NCBI GenBank assembly: GCA_041687495.1
Contig: JAWLBR010000050.1
Coordinates: forward strand, 1 to 21,450
Length of the DNA stretch: 21,450 nt
Reading direction: 5' to 3'
DNA from: JAWLBR01 sp041687495
GTDB taxonomy: Bacteria; Bacillota; Limnochordia; DTU087; JAAYGB01
Shown here: positions 7,999 to 14,896 of the stretch, in pieces
How the letters are laid out: each line of letters begins with the position of its first letter
How positions within the stretch are numbered: position 1 is the stretch's first letter
Notes under the pieces: generated by a model
Database searches by the model: none
The model's input: only the letters and a program-made list of their open reading frames with translations
What the model was told of the DNA's origin: nothing
Translations under genes and position numbers: made by a program

Positions 7999-9042
7999 CT
8001 AGTCACCGAGCCTGGGTTGAATCAAGACCACAAAGAAAGCCTTCAGCACCACCATGGTCAGCGGCCCTAAGATGAACCCAGAGATGCCGAGAAACTGGGC
8101 GCCCAGGTATATGGCCACTAAGGAAGTCAGAGGATGCAAGCCGATATTGGAACCGACGATCCGCGGCTCGGAAAGCTGCCTTACTAAGAGAATCAACCCA
8201 AGGACCGCTAAGATAGCCAAGGCATACCCGGCTCGACCCATAAAAGTGTAGTACACGACCATGGGCAAGAACACTCCTCCCGGCCCAATCATCGGGATCA
8301 AGTCCAGTACCCCGGCCAAAAGCCCCAGCAACCAGGCGTATGGTACTCGCAAAATCAGGAGCCCAACAATGGCAAGGAGTGCGGTAATTCCGATTAGAAT
8401 CATCTGAGACCGCAAGAACCCTAGGATCCCCGTGGAGATCTCCGATTTGACTTGGTCGGCCTCTGATCTCCACCGTCTTGGGACTAAGCTGAGGAAAAAA
8501 TCGAAAAAGCGGCGCTTATCGCGGCTAATAAAGAACGTCGCAATACTGGCGATCATCAAGGTAAACAAAAACTTCGGTATGCCCCGCACAACCCCGAGAA
8601 AATTCGAGGCTATCACCTTAATCGCATCCGCAATCCGGTTCAGATTGGTCTGAATCAAATCGCTCCAGGGCTGCGGCAGTTCCTCCAAAATCGCGTACAT
8701 TGACTTTAGCTGATCCATCCAAGATATTATCGTCTCAGTTAGGGTCTTGCTGTACTCTGGTAACGTTGCCAGCAGTTGGTTCAACTCTGCAGAAATGTTG
8801 ACCACCAGCAGCGTGGTCAGTACCACTAGTCCAGCTAGAGCAATCAGCAACACAATCAACACAGCAGCGCCCCGACTAATCGGCAGTTCCTCGTCAAGGT
8901 AGTCCACTATCGGATCGATCACCGCTGCCAACAACAAGGCCAGTACGAACGGGGTCATGTAGGGCAGAAAGTACTTCACGGTCAGAACAGTGACCCCAGT
9001 CACTGCCAACATCACTAAACCTAGCCGTTGTACTCTCTCCAA
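7999..9042 (-). CDS. AI-2E family transporter (UPF0118/YtvI-PerM type) membrane protein
   Basis: A 347-residue polytopic membrane protein. Two hydrophobic segments fill roughly residues 8-45, a third lies near 60-82, and a hydrophilic region at about 85-150 follows. Another hydrophobic stretch lies near 155-175, and a cluster of segments runs from about 205 to the C-terminus. The C-terminal part carries family features such as GVLDLIPMIGPGG and SEPRIVGSNIGLHPLTSLVAIYLGAQFLG. Members have been linked to AI-2 export, Na+/H+ exchange or sporulation, so substrate is not assignable. The start appears to be TTG at 9042 behind a GGGGGTG stretch; an ATG at 9009 is an alternative. It sits between cdsA (19-base gap) and dxr, which are adjacent in B. 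subtilis, so it is an operon insertion. Confidence 0.9.
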   Translation of the reverse strand: MERVQRLGLVMLAVTGVTVLTVKYFLPYMTPFVLALLLAAVIDPIVDYLDEELPISRGAAVLIVLLIALAGLVVLTTLLVVNISAELNQLLATLPEYSKTLTETIISWMDQLKSMYAILEELPQPWSDLIQTNLNRIADAIKVIASNFLGVVRGIPKFLFTLMIASIATFFISRDKRRFFDFFLSLVPRRWRSEADQVKSEISTGILGFLRSQMILIGITALLAIVGLLILRVPYAWLLGLLAGVLDLIPMIGPGGVFLPMVVYYTFMGRAGYALAILAVLGLILLVRQLSEPRIVGSNIGLHPLTSLVAIYLGAQFLGISGFILGPLTMVVLKAFFVVLIQPRLGD

Positions 9043-9061
9043 CAGGACACCCCCAGACCAA

Positions 9062-9856
9062 CTATCCCTGCAACCAATTGACTAAGTGAAAAACAACTGG
9101 TGCAGCAAAAACCATACTGTCAAATCGATCTAAAATTCCTCCGTGCCCCGGAAGTAGACGCCCCGAATCCTTAACTTTGGCTTCCCGCTTCAGCGCAGAC
9201 TCCGTTAAGTCTCCCACTTGCCCTACAACCGCAACCACAATTCCAATCCACCACACCTGAGCCAATGGTAGCTCGACAAAGCCCCCCAACACGACGGCGG
9301 TGACCACAGCGGCAGCGATTCCTCCGACAGCACCCTCCACACTCTTGTTGGGACTGATAGCTGGAGCCAACTTCGTCCTTCCCCACAGCGACCCGACGAG
9401 GTACGCACCGATATCGGTGGCCCAAGTACAAGACACGACCAACAACAGCCAAGAAAGACCTCTGTCTAGTTCCCGTAGCATAATCAAATGGGATGGAAGA
9501 AAGGCCCAATACAGCCAGCCAAAAAAAAGAGGCCCTATCTGTTCAACCAGTTGATGTCCGGAGCGCAGCGACAAGGCCGTCAGCGCCGCCAAGACCAACA
9601 CAGCAGCTGTGAACCCCAGTGCCTCTCCACCAATATATGCAGCAGTCGGAATAAGTAGGCCCCCTGTGATCAGTGCTGCGGGACCGGGGATTCGCTTTCC
9701 GAGCTTAGCCAAAATCAAGCTCAACTCATACAGGCCCAGACCAACGATGACGCTAACCGCCAGTACCAGTACCCAGGACCCCTGCACCATAATCCATACA
9801 GCCAAGGGAACTCCCAAAACCACAGTAATCAGACGCTGCCAAAACATGCCCATCAC
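9062..9856 (-). CDS. cdsA: Phosphatidate cytidylyltransferase (CDP-diglyceride synthase)
   Basis: Makes CDP-diacylglycerol from phosphatidic acid and CTP in the cytoplasmic membrane, the branch point of phospholipid synthesis. The 264 residues form about seven or eight hydrophobic segments. The C-terminal family signature is intact: GQVGDLTESALKREAKVKDS, then LLPGHGGILDRFDS. Conserved acidic positions occur in SCTWATDIGAYLVGSLWGRTK, followed by SPNKSVEGAVGG. The start is GTG at 9856 (AGAGGGG seven bases upstream) or the adjoining ATG at 9853. It lies 25 bases after uppS, the usual Bacillota arrangement. Confidence 0.97.
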   Translation of the reverse strand: MMGMFWQRLITVVLGVPLAVWIMVQGSWVLVLAVSVIVGLGLYELSLILAKLGKRIPGPAALITGGLLIPTAAYIGGEALGFTAAVLVLAALTALSLRSGHQLVEQIGPLFFGWLYWAFLPSHLIMLRELDRGLSWLLLVVSCTWATDIGAYLVGSLWGRTKLAPAISPNKSVEGAVGGIAAAVVTAVVLGGFVELPLAQVWWIGIVVAVVGQVGDLTESALKREAKVKDSGRLLPGHGGILDRFDSMVFAAPVVFHLVNWLQG

Positions 9857-9881
9857 CCACTTTCCCCTCTGGAACGGCTGG

Positions 9882-10697
9882 TTACGAGCCCTTCTTGGCT
9901 CCTAATCCGCCAAACCTTCGTTCCCGGTGAACATAAAAGTCAATGGCCTCCTGGAGCGCATCTGCATCAAAATCCGGCCAAAACAGATCTGTTACAAACA
10001 GCTCCGCATAGGCAGACTGCCATAAAAGAAAGTTGCTCAGCCGCATCTCGCCCCCGGTCCGAACTATCAAATCGGGATCGGGAATACCCCGGGTGAACAG
10101 GTACCCCGCGAAAACCTCTTCTGTGAGCTCTTCTAGCTCGACTTTTCCAGCTAGGACATCGGCACAGGCTTGACGGCAAGCTGCGGCAATCTCTGCTCTG
10201 CCCCCATAGTTCAACGCGATCTGCAGCTGCAGGCCAGTGTTACTGGCGGTTCGCTGAACAGCCTCCACTGCTGCAGCCTGTACCTCTTGGGGCAAGCCGG
10301 AAATCTCACCTATTACCCGTACCCGAACCCCGTTTTCCAGAAGCTCGTCCAACTCAGTCCGCAGCCCCTCGATTAGAAGTTGGAGCAAGAAACGAACCTC
10401 CGACGCCGGTCTGCGCCAGTTCTCGGTTGAGAAGGCATATACAGTCAGGTAAGGTATCCCCAAATTGTGACACGCCTCCACTGTGCGTTTCAGAGCAGCT
10501 ATCCCCGCCTTATGACCGCCACTGCGTAGTAGTCCTCGTTCTGTCGCCCATCTTCCGTTACCATCCATTATGATTGCAATATGCTTAGGCAGCCGCTCTT
10601 CGTCCCATTCGCCCTGACTCTTGCAGAGGCTGGAGGCTGCGGGCTGGAGAAGATCCTGCGGACTGGCCGCACCTGTCATCCGTTTCCACCAACTCAT
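9882..10697 (-). CDS. uppS: Isoprenyl transferase (undecaprenyl diphosphate synthase)
   Basis: Cis-prenyltransferase that condenses IPP onto farnesyl diphosphate to make the C55 carrier for peptidoglycan and wall polymers. The catalytic motif HIAIIMDGNGRWA places the essential Asp at residue 45, and it is followed by GHKAG. YAFSTENWRRP and the C-terminal RTGGEMRLSNFLLWQSAYAE and FWPDF motifs are present. From the ATG at 10697 the protein has 271 residues, with a hydrophilic N-terminal extension of roughly 25 residues. This start is chosen because AGGGAGG lies nine bases upstream; the in-frame GTG at 10706 directly abuts that site. The upstream 81-base gap holds a hairpin that may affect its expression. 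Confidence 0.97.
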   Translation of the reverse strand: MSWWKRMTGAASPQDLLQPAASSLCKSQGEWDEERLPKHIAIIMDGNGRWATERGLLRSGGHKAGIAALKRTVEACHNLGIPYLTVYAFSTENWRRPASEVRFLLQLLIEGLRTELDELLENGVRVRVIGEISGLPQEVQAAAVEAVQRTASNTGLQLQIALNYGGRAEIAAACRQACADVLAGKVELEELTEEVFAGYLFTRGIPDPDLIVRTGGEMRLSNFLLWQSAYAELFVTDLFWPDFDADALQEAIDFYVHRERRFGGLGAKKGS

Positions 10698-10722
10698 GGC
10701 AGCCACCCTCCCTAATAAAGCA

Positions 10723-10764
10723 CCCCCTCATGTAGGCATTCAGGCCTTAGCCAACACGAGGGGG
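10723..10764 (-). promoter_or_regulatory. RNA hairpin upstream of uppS
   Basis: On the transcribed strand CCCCCTCGTGT pairs with ACATGAGGGGG over 11 positions, with one G-U wobble. The same position is an A-C mismatch on the other strand, so the pairing works as RNA of the operon sense. The 20-base apical part contains a smaller AGGC/GCCT stem. The following TGCTTTATTAGGGAGG holds only a poor T run and then the uppS ribosome binding site. A strong terminator is therefore unlikely; an RNA-processing or translational element is possible. Confidence 0.5.
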
Positions 10765-10778
10765 CAGCGATTCCCCAG

Positions 10779-11006
10779 TCAAATAAACTCACGAGCACAC
10801 GTCAACCTGATAACGCCGCCCTGTTTTTCGTCGATGTTGATCACCCGCAGCTGTCCGGAAGTCCCCAGCTTGCGAGTTGGTTCAGTAATCTCAATCTCGC
10901 AGCGAAAACCCCCGGCCGTCAAAGAGCGGACAACAGCCTCCTGCGGTTGTCCCAGAAATGCGCTCAGCTTCGCAACCGACTCCCGGGTACTTTCAACCTC
11001 ATACAA
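10779..11006 (-). CDS. Small conserved-looking protein of unknown function
   Basis: I do not recognise this 75-residue protein. Start TTG at 11006 lies eight bases after GGAGGT, which is embedded in the last codons of frr; the gene begins four bases past the frr stop. The N-terminal half (YEVESTRESVAKLSAFLGQPQEAVVRSL) looks helical, and the C-terminal half (QLRVINIDEKQGGVIRLTC) looks like beta strands. There is no signal peptide or membrane segment, and cysteines are at only two positions. The first half faintly recalls short N-terminal modules of the Jag type, but this is not a confident match. The strong ribosome binding site and the tight fit between frr and uppS argue that it is expressed, perhaps with a translation or envelope role. 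Confidence 0.72.
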   Translation of the reverse strand: MYEVESTRESVAKLSAFLGQPQEAVVRSLTAGGFRCEIEITEPTRKLGTSGQLRVINIDEKQGGVIRLTCAREFI

Positions 11007-11010
11007 CCGC

Positions 11011-11568
11011 TTAGACCTCCATGATCTCGGCTTCTTTGGCCTCCAGTAATCCATCCACCTCAGCCACATACTTATCCGTCAGTTCCTGCACTTCAGTCTG
11101 GGCCCGGCGTTCTTCATCCTCCGATAGCTCCCCATCTTTGGCCAACTTCTTCAGCTGCTCATTTGCTTCTCGGCGAACGTTGCGAACTGCCACCCGCTTT
11201 TCCTCGGCTTCTTTGCGAACCAAACGGACCAAGTCCTTGCGCCGCTCTTCGGTCAAAGAAGGTATCGCGATCCGGATTAGGTTTCCGTCACTGTTTGGCG
11301 TTAAGCCCAGATCCGAGGTCAAAATTGCTTTCTCAATGGCTTTGACTGCACTCTTGTCGTACGGCTGAATGGTCAACATTCTTGCTTCTGGCGCAGAAAT
11401 GTTAGCCAGCTGATTCAACGGCGTTTCCGTGCCATAGTACTCGACTTGGATCCGATCGAGCAGAGATGGCGTTGCCCTTCCCGTACGCACCGCGGCAAAC
11501 TCTCGCTTCGTAGCAGCAATCACACCCTGCATCTTCCGTTCGGCTTCCTTGAAGACTTCCTTCGCCAA
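11011..11568 (-). CDS. frr: Ribosome recycling factor
   Basis: Works with EF-G to split post-termination ribosomes. From the TTG at 11568 the protein has exactly the usual 185 residues. It carries family motifs: EFAAVRTGRATPSLLD, the core loop VEYYGTETPLNQLA, ISAPEARMLTIQPYDKS, and the C-terminal helix with LTEERRKDLVRLVRKEAEEK. The TTG has GGAGGG seven bases upstream, inside the final codons of pyrH, whose stop is one base away; this implies translational coupling. An upstream TTG at 11595 would add nine residues that lie inside pyrH and have no family counterpart. Confidence 0.97.
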   Translation of the reverse strand: MAKEVFKEAERKMQGVIAATKREFAAVRTGRATPSLLDRIQVEYYGTETPLNQLANISAPEARMLTIQPYDKSAVKAIEKAILTSDLGLTPNSDGNLIRIAIPSLTEERRKDLVRLVRKEAEEKRVAVRNVRREANEQLKKLAKDGELSEDEERRAQTEVQELTDKYVAEVDGLLEAKEAEIMEV

Positions 11569-11569
11569 C

Positions 11570-12292
11570 CTATATCCCTCCCACGTAGGTTCCAATTTTG
11601 TGGCCCATCACGGCTTTGACAATATTCTCTGGCTCACTGAAATTGAATACGATGATGGGGATTCGGTTGTCCATACACAATGATGTGGCGGTAGAATCCA
11701 TAACCCCCAAACCCTGGGACAGTACGTCAATATAGTTCAGGCGCTCGTATTTGACAGCGTCGGAGTTAGTTTTCGGATCTTTGTCATAAACACCATCGAC
11801 GCCCCGCTTAGCCATCAAAATCACATCGGCCTCAATCTCTGCCGCCCGCAATGCTGCGGTCGTATCTGTAGAAAAATACGGATTCCCAGTGCCGGAGGCA
11901 AATATCACAACCCGGCCCTTCTCCAGATGACGCATCGCCCTGCGCCGAATGTAAGGCTCAGCAATTTGGCGCATCTCAATGGCGGTCATCACCCGCGTCT
12001 CCAGCCCTGCAGCTTCCAGCGAGTCCTGGAACGCCAAGGAGTTGATTACCGTTGCCAACATACCCATATAGTCGGCGGTAGTTCTGTCCATTCCCTTTGC
12101 GCTTCCGGTAGCTCCTCGCCAGATGTTTCCGCCACCGACCACAATAGAAACCTGTACGCCCAGTTGGGTGACAGCCATGATCTCCCGACTGATCAAGTTG
12201 ACAACCGGCAGGTCAACACCAAATCCCTGCTCCCCGGCCAAGGCTTCGCCACTTAACTTCAGCACGATTCTGCCGTATTCTGGCTTGCCCAT
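11570..12292 (-). CDS. pyrH: Uridylate (UMP) kinase
   Basis: Phosphorylates UMP to UDP, feeding pyrimidine nucleotide and cell-wall sugar-nucleotide synthesis. The amino-acid-kinase fold is evident: RIVLKLSGEAL near the N-terminus, IVVGGGNIWRG, MGMLATVINSLAFQD, FASGTGNPYFSTDTTAALRA and the nucleotide-binding segment KRGVDGVYDKDPK. From the ATG at 12292 it has 240 residues, the family norm, with AGGGGAG six bases upstream. Earlier in-frame ATGs at 12346 and 12298 lack properly spaced sites. It lies downstream of the tsf terminator. I see no convincing promoter in the 102-base gap, so expression may depend on read-through. Confidence 0.97.
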   Translation of the reverse strand: MGKPEYGRIVLKLSGEALAGEQGFGVDLPVVNLISREIMAVTQLGVQVSIVVGGGNIWRGATGSAKGMDRTTADYMGMLATVINSLAFQDSLEAAGLETRVMTAIEMRQIAEPYIRRRAMRHLEKGRVVIFASGTGNPYFSTDTTAALRAAEIEADVILMAKRGVDGVYDKDPKTNSDAVKYERLNYIDVLSQGLGVMDSTATSLCMDNRIPIIVFNFSEPENIVKAVMGHKIGTYVGGI

Positions 12293-12344
12293 CCCCATCT
12301 CCCCTACTTGTTTCTTCTTCTCAATGCCACTTCCTGCCAACGTC

Positions 12345-12362
12345 ATCCCGGAGCTCCGGGAT
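12345..12362. repeat. Perfect 18-bp palindrome between tsf and pyrH
   Basis: ATCCCGGAGCTCCGGGAT is fully self-complementary. It starts six bases beyond the T run of the tsf terminator and ends 52 bases before the pyrH start. As RNA it could form a 7-bp stem with an AGCU loop. As DNA it could bind a dimeric regulator. Confidence 0.6.
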
Positions 12363-12368
12363 TTGCGG

Positions 12369-12395
12369 AAAAAAAGAGAACACCGAAGTGTTCCC
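12369..12395 (-). terminator. Intrinsic terminator after tsf
   Basis: On the transcribed strand the stem GAACAC/GTGTTC is capped by a UUCG tetraloop. It is extended by a G-U and a G-C pair reaching into the tsf stop codon, and it is followed by T C and seven T residues. This is a textbook intrinsic terminator separating rpsB-tsf from the pyrH-polC genes, unless it is partly read through. Confidence 0.9.
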
Positions 12396-13372
12396 TATTT
12401 GTTCAACTCGGCCATCACTTCAGCAGCAAAGTCGCCCTGTTTCTTCTCGATGCCCTCGCCCTTCTCATAGCGGACAAAGCGAACAACAGTAAGGTTAACC
12501 CCAATTTCCTTGGAGACCTTCTCGACCAACTGAGCCACCGTCATGTCGGAATCCTTAACGTACTCCTGCTCAAGCAGGCAAGCTTCCTTGAAGAACTTCT
12601 CCATTCGGCCATCGACAATCTTATCGACAATCCGCTCCGGCTTGCCTTCGTTCAAGGCTGCATTGCGGTAGATAGTCCGCTCCCGCTCCAGGACATCTGC
12701 GGTAACCTCGTCCCGGTTGACAAACTCAGGTTTCATCGCAGCGATCTGCATACCCAAATCCCGGGCCAACTCGACCACTGGCTCTGCGTTATCCACAGCT
12801 TGATCAGCGGCAATTTCGACGAGAACGCCAACTCGACCACCCAGATGGATGTAAGACTCCACAACCCCATGGGCACCCTCTGCGACAGCAAAGCGGCTGA
12901 AGCGACGAATACTCATGTTCTCCCCAATGGTAGCAATCATCTCGTTAAGAGCCGCAGCCACGTTCTTGCTGGCATCCTCAACGAAAGGCTGCTCTAGCAG
13001 TACCTGCGATGCATCAGTACCAGCTGGGGCATCCTCAGAGCTGACACTGACAGGGTTGCTTTCCACTACTTGCCGAGCAATAGTTTTGACAAACTTTTGA
13101 AAATCCTCATTCTTGGCCACAAAGTCGGTTTCGCAGTTGACTTCAACCAGCGAACCTACGCGGTAGGAATCTGCAATATATGTATCTACCAAGCCTTCAG
13201 CAGCGACTCTGCCAGCCTTCTTTGCAGCAGCGGCAAGTCCCTTCTCCCGCAAGAAGTCAACGGCGGCATCAATACCACCGTCACACTCTTTCAACGCCTT
13301 CTTGCAATCCATAATTCCAGCACCTGTGCGTTCTCTCAGTTCTCGCACCATTTGAGCCGTAATCTCAGCCAT
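12395..13372 (-). CDS. tsf: Elongation factor Ts
   Basis: Guanine-nucleotide exchange factor for EF-Tu. The N-terminal UBA-like domain (MAEITAQMVRELRERTGAGIMDCKKAL) and the TDFV motif (NCETDFVAKNEDF) are intact. They are followed by two core subdomains (GENMSIRRFSRF, YIHLGGRVGVLVEI) and a C-terminal module ending DFAAEVMAELNK. The 325 residues make it a full-length type, somewhat longer than the usual 280-295. Some extra length lies in a loop near residues 105-125 (SSEDAPAGTDAS). Start ATG at 13372 has GGGAGG eight bases upstream; an ATG two codons earlier has it too close. Terminators on both sides set its expression apart from rpsB and pyrH. Confidence 0.98.
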   Translation of the reverse strand: MAEITAQMVRELRERTGAGIMDCKKALKECDGGIDAAVDFLREKGLAAAAKKAGRVAAEGLVDTYIADSYRVGSLVEVNCETDFVAKNEDFQKFVKTIARQVVESNPVSVSSEDAPAGTDASQVLLEQPFVEDASKNVAAALNEMIATIGENMSIRRFSRFAVAEGAHGVVESYIHLGGRVGVLVEIAADQAVDNAEPVVELARDLGMQIAAMKPEFVNRDEVTADVLERERTIYRNAALNEGKPERIVDKIVDGRMEKFFKEACLLEQEYVKDSDMTVAQLVEKVSKEIGVNLTVVRFVRYEKGEGIEKKQGDFAAEVMAELNK

Positions 13373-13433
13373 CGGCATTACCTCCCTGCATCTATCATGC
13401 CACTTCCAAATCTTTGCCTCACCAACCAAACAC

Positions 13434-13472
13434 AAAAAATAAAGGGAGAGAAAGGAAACCCTTCTCTCCCTT
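13434..13472 (-). terminator. Intrinsic terminator or attenuator between rpsB and tsf
   Basis: On the transcribed strand AAGGGAGAGAA pairs with TTCTCTCCCTT over 11 bp. Two more G-C pairs lie beyond a one-base bulge, and the stem is followed by TATTTTTT. It starts ten bases after the rpsB stop. Because tsf has no obvious promoter of its own in the gap, partial termination here probably adjusts S2 against EF-Ts output. Confidence 0.85.
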
Positions 13473-13482
13473 CCCGTTAGAG

Positions 13483-14235
13483 TTAACCCTCGACAACCTC
13501 AGCCACTGCCTCATTGGAAGCAACTGCGTCTTGAGGTACATCTGCCTCTTGATTACCCTCTTTGCCCTCCAATACTGCATCAGCCATAACGCCGGTCAGT
13601 AATCGGATAGCTCGAATTGCGTCGTCATTGCCAGGAATGACATAGTCAGCTTCGTCGGGATCACAGTTAGTATCGACAATAGCTACAATAGGGATCCCAA
13701 GCTTGCGAGCTTCGGCAACAGCAATTCTCTCTTTGCGTGGGTCGATAATAAACAGCGCACCAGGCAGACGCTTCATCTCGCGAATACCACCAAGGAACCG
13801 CTGCAGCTTCTCATGCTCCTTGCGCAAAATAGCTGCTTCCTTCTTGGGTAGACGAGCCATGGAGCCGTCCTCTTCCATTCTTTCCAGCTGGTTGAGACGC
13901 TCAATCCGGCTGCGAATGGTGCTAAAGTTAGTGAGCATCCCACCGAGCCAGCGCTCATTAACAAAGAACTCACCGCAGCGTTCCGCCTCTTCCTTCACGG
14001 TATCATGGGCTTGCTTCTTAGTACCCACGAAGAGAACAGATTCGCCATTTGCTACAGTCTCTCGGACGAAGTTGTATGCGTGTTCCACCATGCGAACGGT
14101 TTTCTGCAGGTCAATAATGTAGATACCGTTCCGCTCAGTAAAAATATACTCCTTCATCTTCGGGTTCCACCGTCTCGTCTGGTGGCCAAAGTGAACGCCG
14201 GCTTCGAGCAATTGTTTCATTGACACGAGTGCCAT
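13483..14235 (-). CDS. rpsB: 30S ribosomal protein S2
   Basis: Small-subunit protein that joins late in 30S assembly and is needed for S1-type mRNA contacts. The 250-residue protein carries the family hallmarks near the N-terminus (MKQLLEAGVHFGHQTRRWNPKMK, IYIIDLQKT). It also has FVGTKKQA, the NERWLGGMLTNFSTI segment, LPGALFIIDPRKE and the C-terminal IVDTNCDPDEADYVIPGNDD. The tail after about residue 225 is acidic and low in complexity. Start ATG at 14235 has AGGAGG seven bases upstream. It is the first gene behind its own promoter and leader, directly after the flagellar operon as in B. subtilis. Confidence 0.98.
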   Translation of the reverse strand: MALVSMKQLLEAGVHFGHQTRRWNPKMKEYIFTERNGIYIIDLQKTVRMVEHAYNFVRETVANGESVLFVGTKKQAHDTVKEEAERCGEFFVNERWLGGMLTNFSTIRSRIERLNQLERMEEDGSMARLPKKEAAILRKEHEKLQRFLGGIREMKRLPGALFIIDPRKERIAVAEARKLGIPIVAIVDTNCDPDEADYVIPGNDDAIRAIRLLTGVMADAVLEGKEGNQEADVPQDAVASNEAVAEVVEG

Positions 14236-14358
14236 CCGTCCACCTCCTCTCTTGGTTTTTGTCCTCCGACCGATTCATCCCGCGAAACTACCGGAACCAT
14301 CACAGAGTGTCGCTTCCGGCACCTAAGCTTGCGGTCACCGATCGTGTGTATTCACACC
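14236..14358 (-). promoter_or_regulatory. Structured 5' leader of rpsB
   Basis: The roughly 120-base leader between the predicted transcription start and rpsB holds several inverted repeats. GTGTG/CACAC with an AATA loop (14344-14357) lies at the very 5' end. CCGGAA/TTCCGG (14291-14319) encloses an inner CAC/GTG hairpin. The Shine-Dalgarno AGGAGG follows. Autoregulation by S2 is known in other bacteria; its presence here is inference. I did not recognise a riboswitch or T-box. Confidence 0.5.
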
Positions 14359-14364
14359 TTGGAT

Positions 14365-14393
14365 AGTATACCATAACCTACTTGTCCAAGCAA
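14365..14393 (-). promoter_or_regulatory. Sigma-A-type promoter of rpsB
   Basis: On the minus strand a -35 TTGCTT (14393-14388) and a -10 TATACT (14370-14365) are separated by 17 bases, with an extended -10 TGG directly before the -10. The predicted start lies near 14358. It lies about 30 bases past the stop of the SwrB-like gene, so the ribosomal genes can be transcribed apart from the flagellar operon. Confidence 0.75.
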
Positions 14394-14405
14394 CGATATG
14401 TTGCT
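14389..14405. repeat. Inverted repeat over the rpsB -35 region
   Basis: AGCAAC and GTTGCT are separated by five bases, and one arm overlaps the -35 element. It could be an operator or the stem of an RNA hairpin at the end of the flagellar transcript; there is no T run after it. Confidence 0.4.
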
Positions 14406-14425
14406 CCAGGAAGAGGTTACCGAAC

Positions 14426-14893
14426 TTACAGCTTCTCCTGAGCGTCGACAACGCCAGCTTCCTTCTGGTAGCTGGCTAAGCCCAACGCCAGCTCGACCTC
14501 CCCTCGCCCGATACCCAGCTTCCTAGCAATCTCTGCTGAAGAGAGGCCAGTATCGGCCAAGTGTAGGATGGCTGACTTTTTCTGTTTAGGAGTCGGACTT
14601 GTCCTCTCGGCACTGTGGACAGGCAAACCCCGCTGAACCTCGCTGAGCTTTCCCACCCCTGCAGGTACCGGTACGACCTTAGATCTGTCAGTCCTGTCTG
14701 CCTCCAAGCTAATCCGCTCGATGCATTGTTTGGTGACGATCTCCAGTTCCTCCACCATGGCCGCCAGCGAAACCTCCACCTGGGAACGACTATACCGTAG
14801 CCGGCGCAGAAGTCGGATATTCCACCAAAAAAGACCAATGGAAACCAATAATAGTATGCTACCTGCAGTCAACATAAATGTACCCATGGTCAC
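14426..14893 (-). CDS. SwrB/YlxL-like (DUF6115-type) single-pass membrane protein
   Basis: A 155-residue protein with one N-terminal membrane segment (about residues 6-25), then a positive, helical and probably coiled-coil stretch, and a low-complexity middle. The C-terminal helix-turn-helix-like segment is LADTGLSSAEIARKLGIGRGEVELAL. This architecture and the position between sigD and rpsB match B. subtilis SwrB (YlxL), which promotes assembly of the flagellar basal body and activation of the export apparatus. Assignment rests on layout and position more than on sequence identity. Start GTG at 14893, three bases after the previous stop; an ATG two codons later is possible. It is the last gene of the flagellar cluster. 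Confidence 0.8.
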   Translation of the reverse strand: MTMGTFMLTAGSILLLVSIGLFWWNIRLLRRLRYSRSQVEVSLAAMVEELEIVTKQCIERISLEADRTDRSKVVPVPAGVGKLSEVQRGLPVHSAERTSPTPKQKKSAILHLADTGLSSAEIARKLGIGRGEVELALGLASYQKEAGVVDAQEKL

Positions 14894-14896
14894 AAT

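Noticed and set aside
7999..8473. 156-codon minus-strand frame inside the AI-2E-family gene
   Set aside because: It is an alternate frame of a clear membrane-protein gene on the same strand, lacks hydrophobic pattern or known motifs, and is best explained as a shadow.
12308..12997. 229-codon plus-strand open frame
   Set aside because: It lies antisense to tsf and across the tsf terminator, has no recognisable domain, and tsf is certain. It is a shadow of the coding strand.
13373..13435. Longer tsf start at 13435
   Set aside because: It would add 21 residues before the conserved EF-Ts N-terminus and ignores the well-placed GGGAGG in front of 13372.
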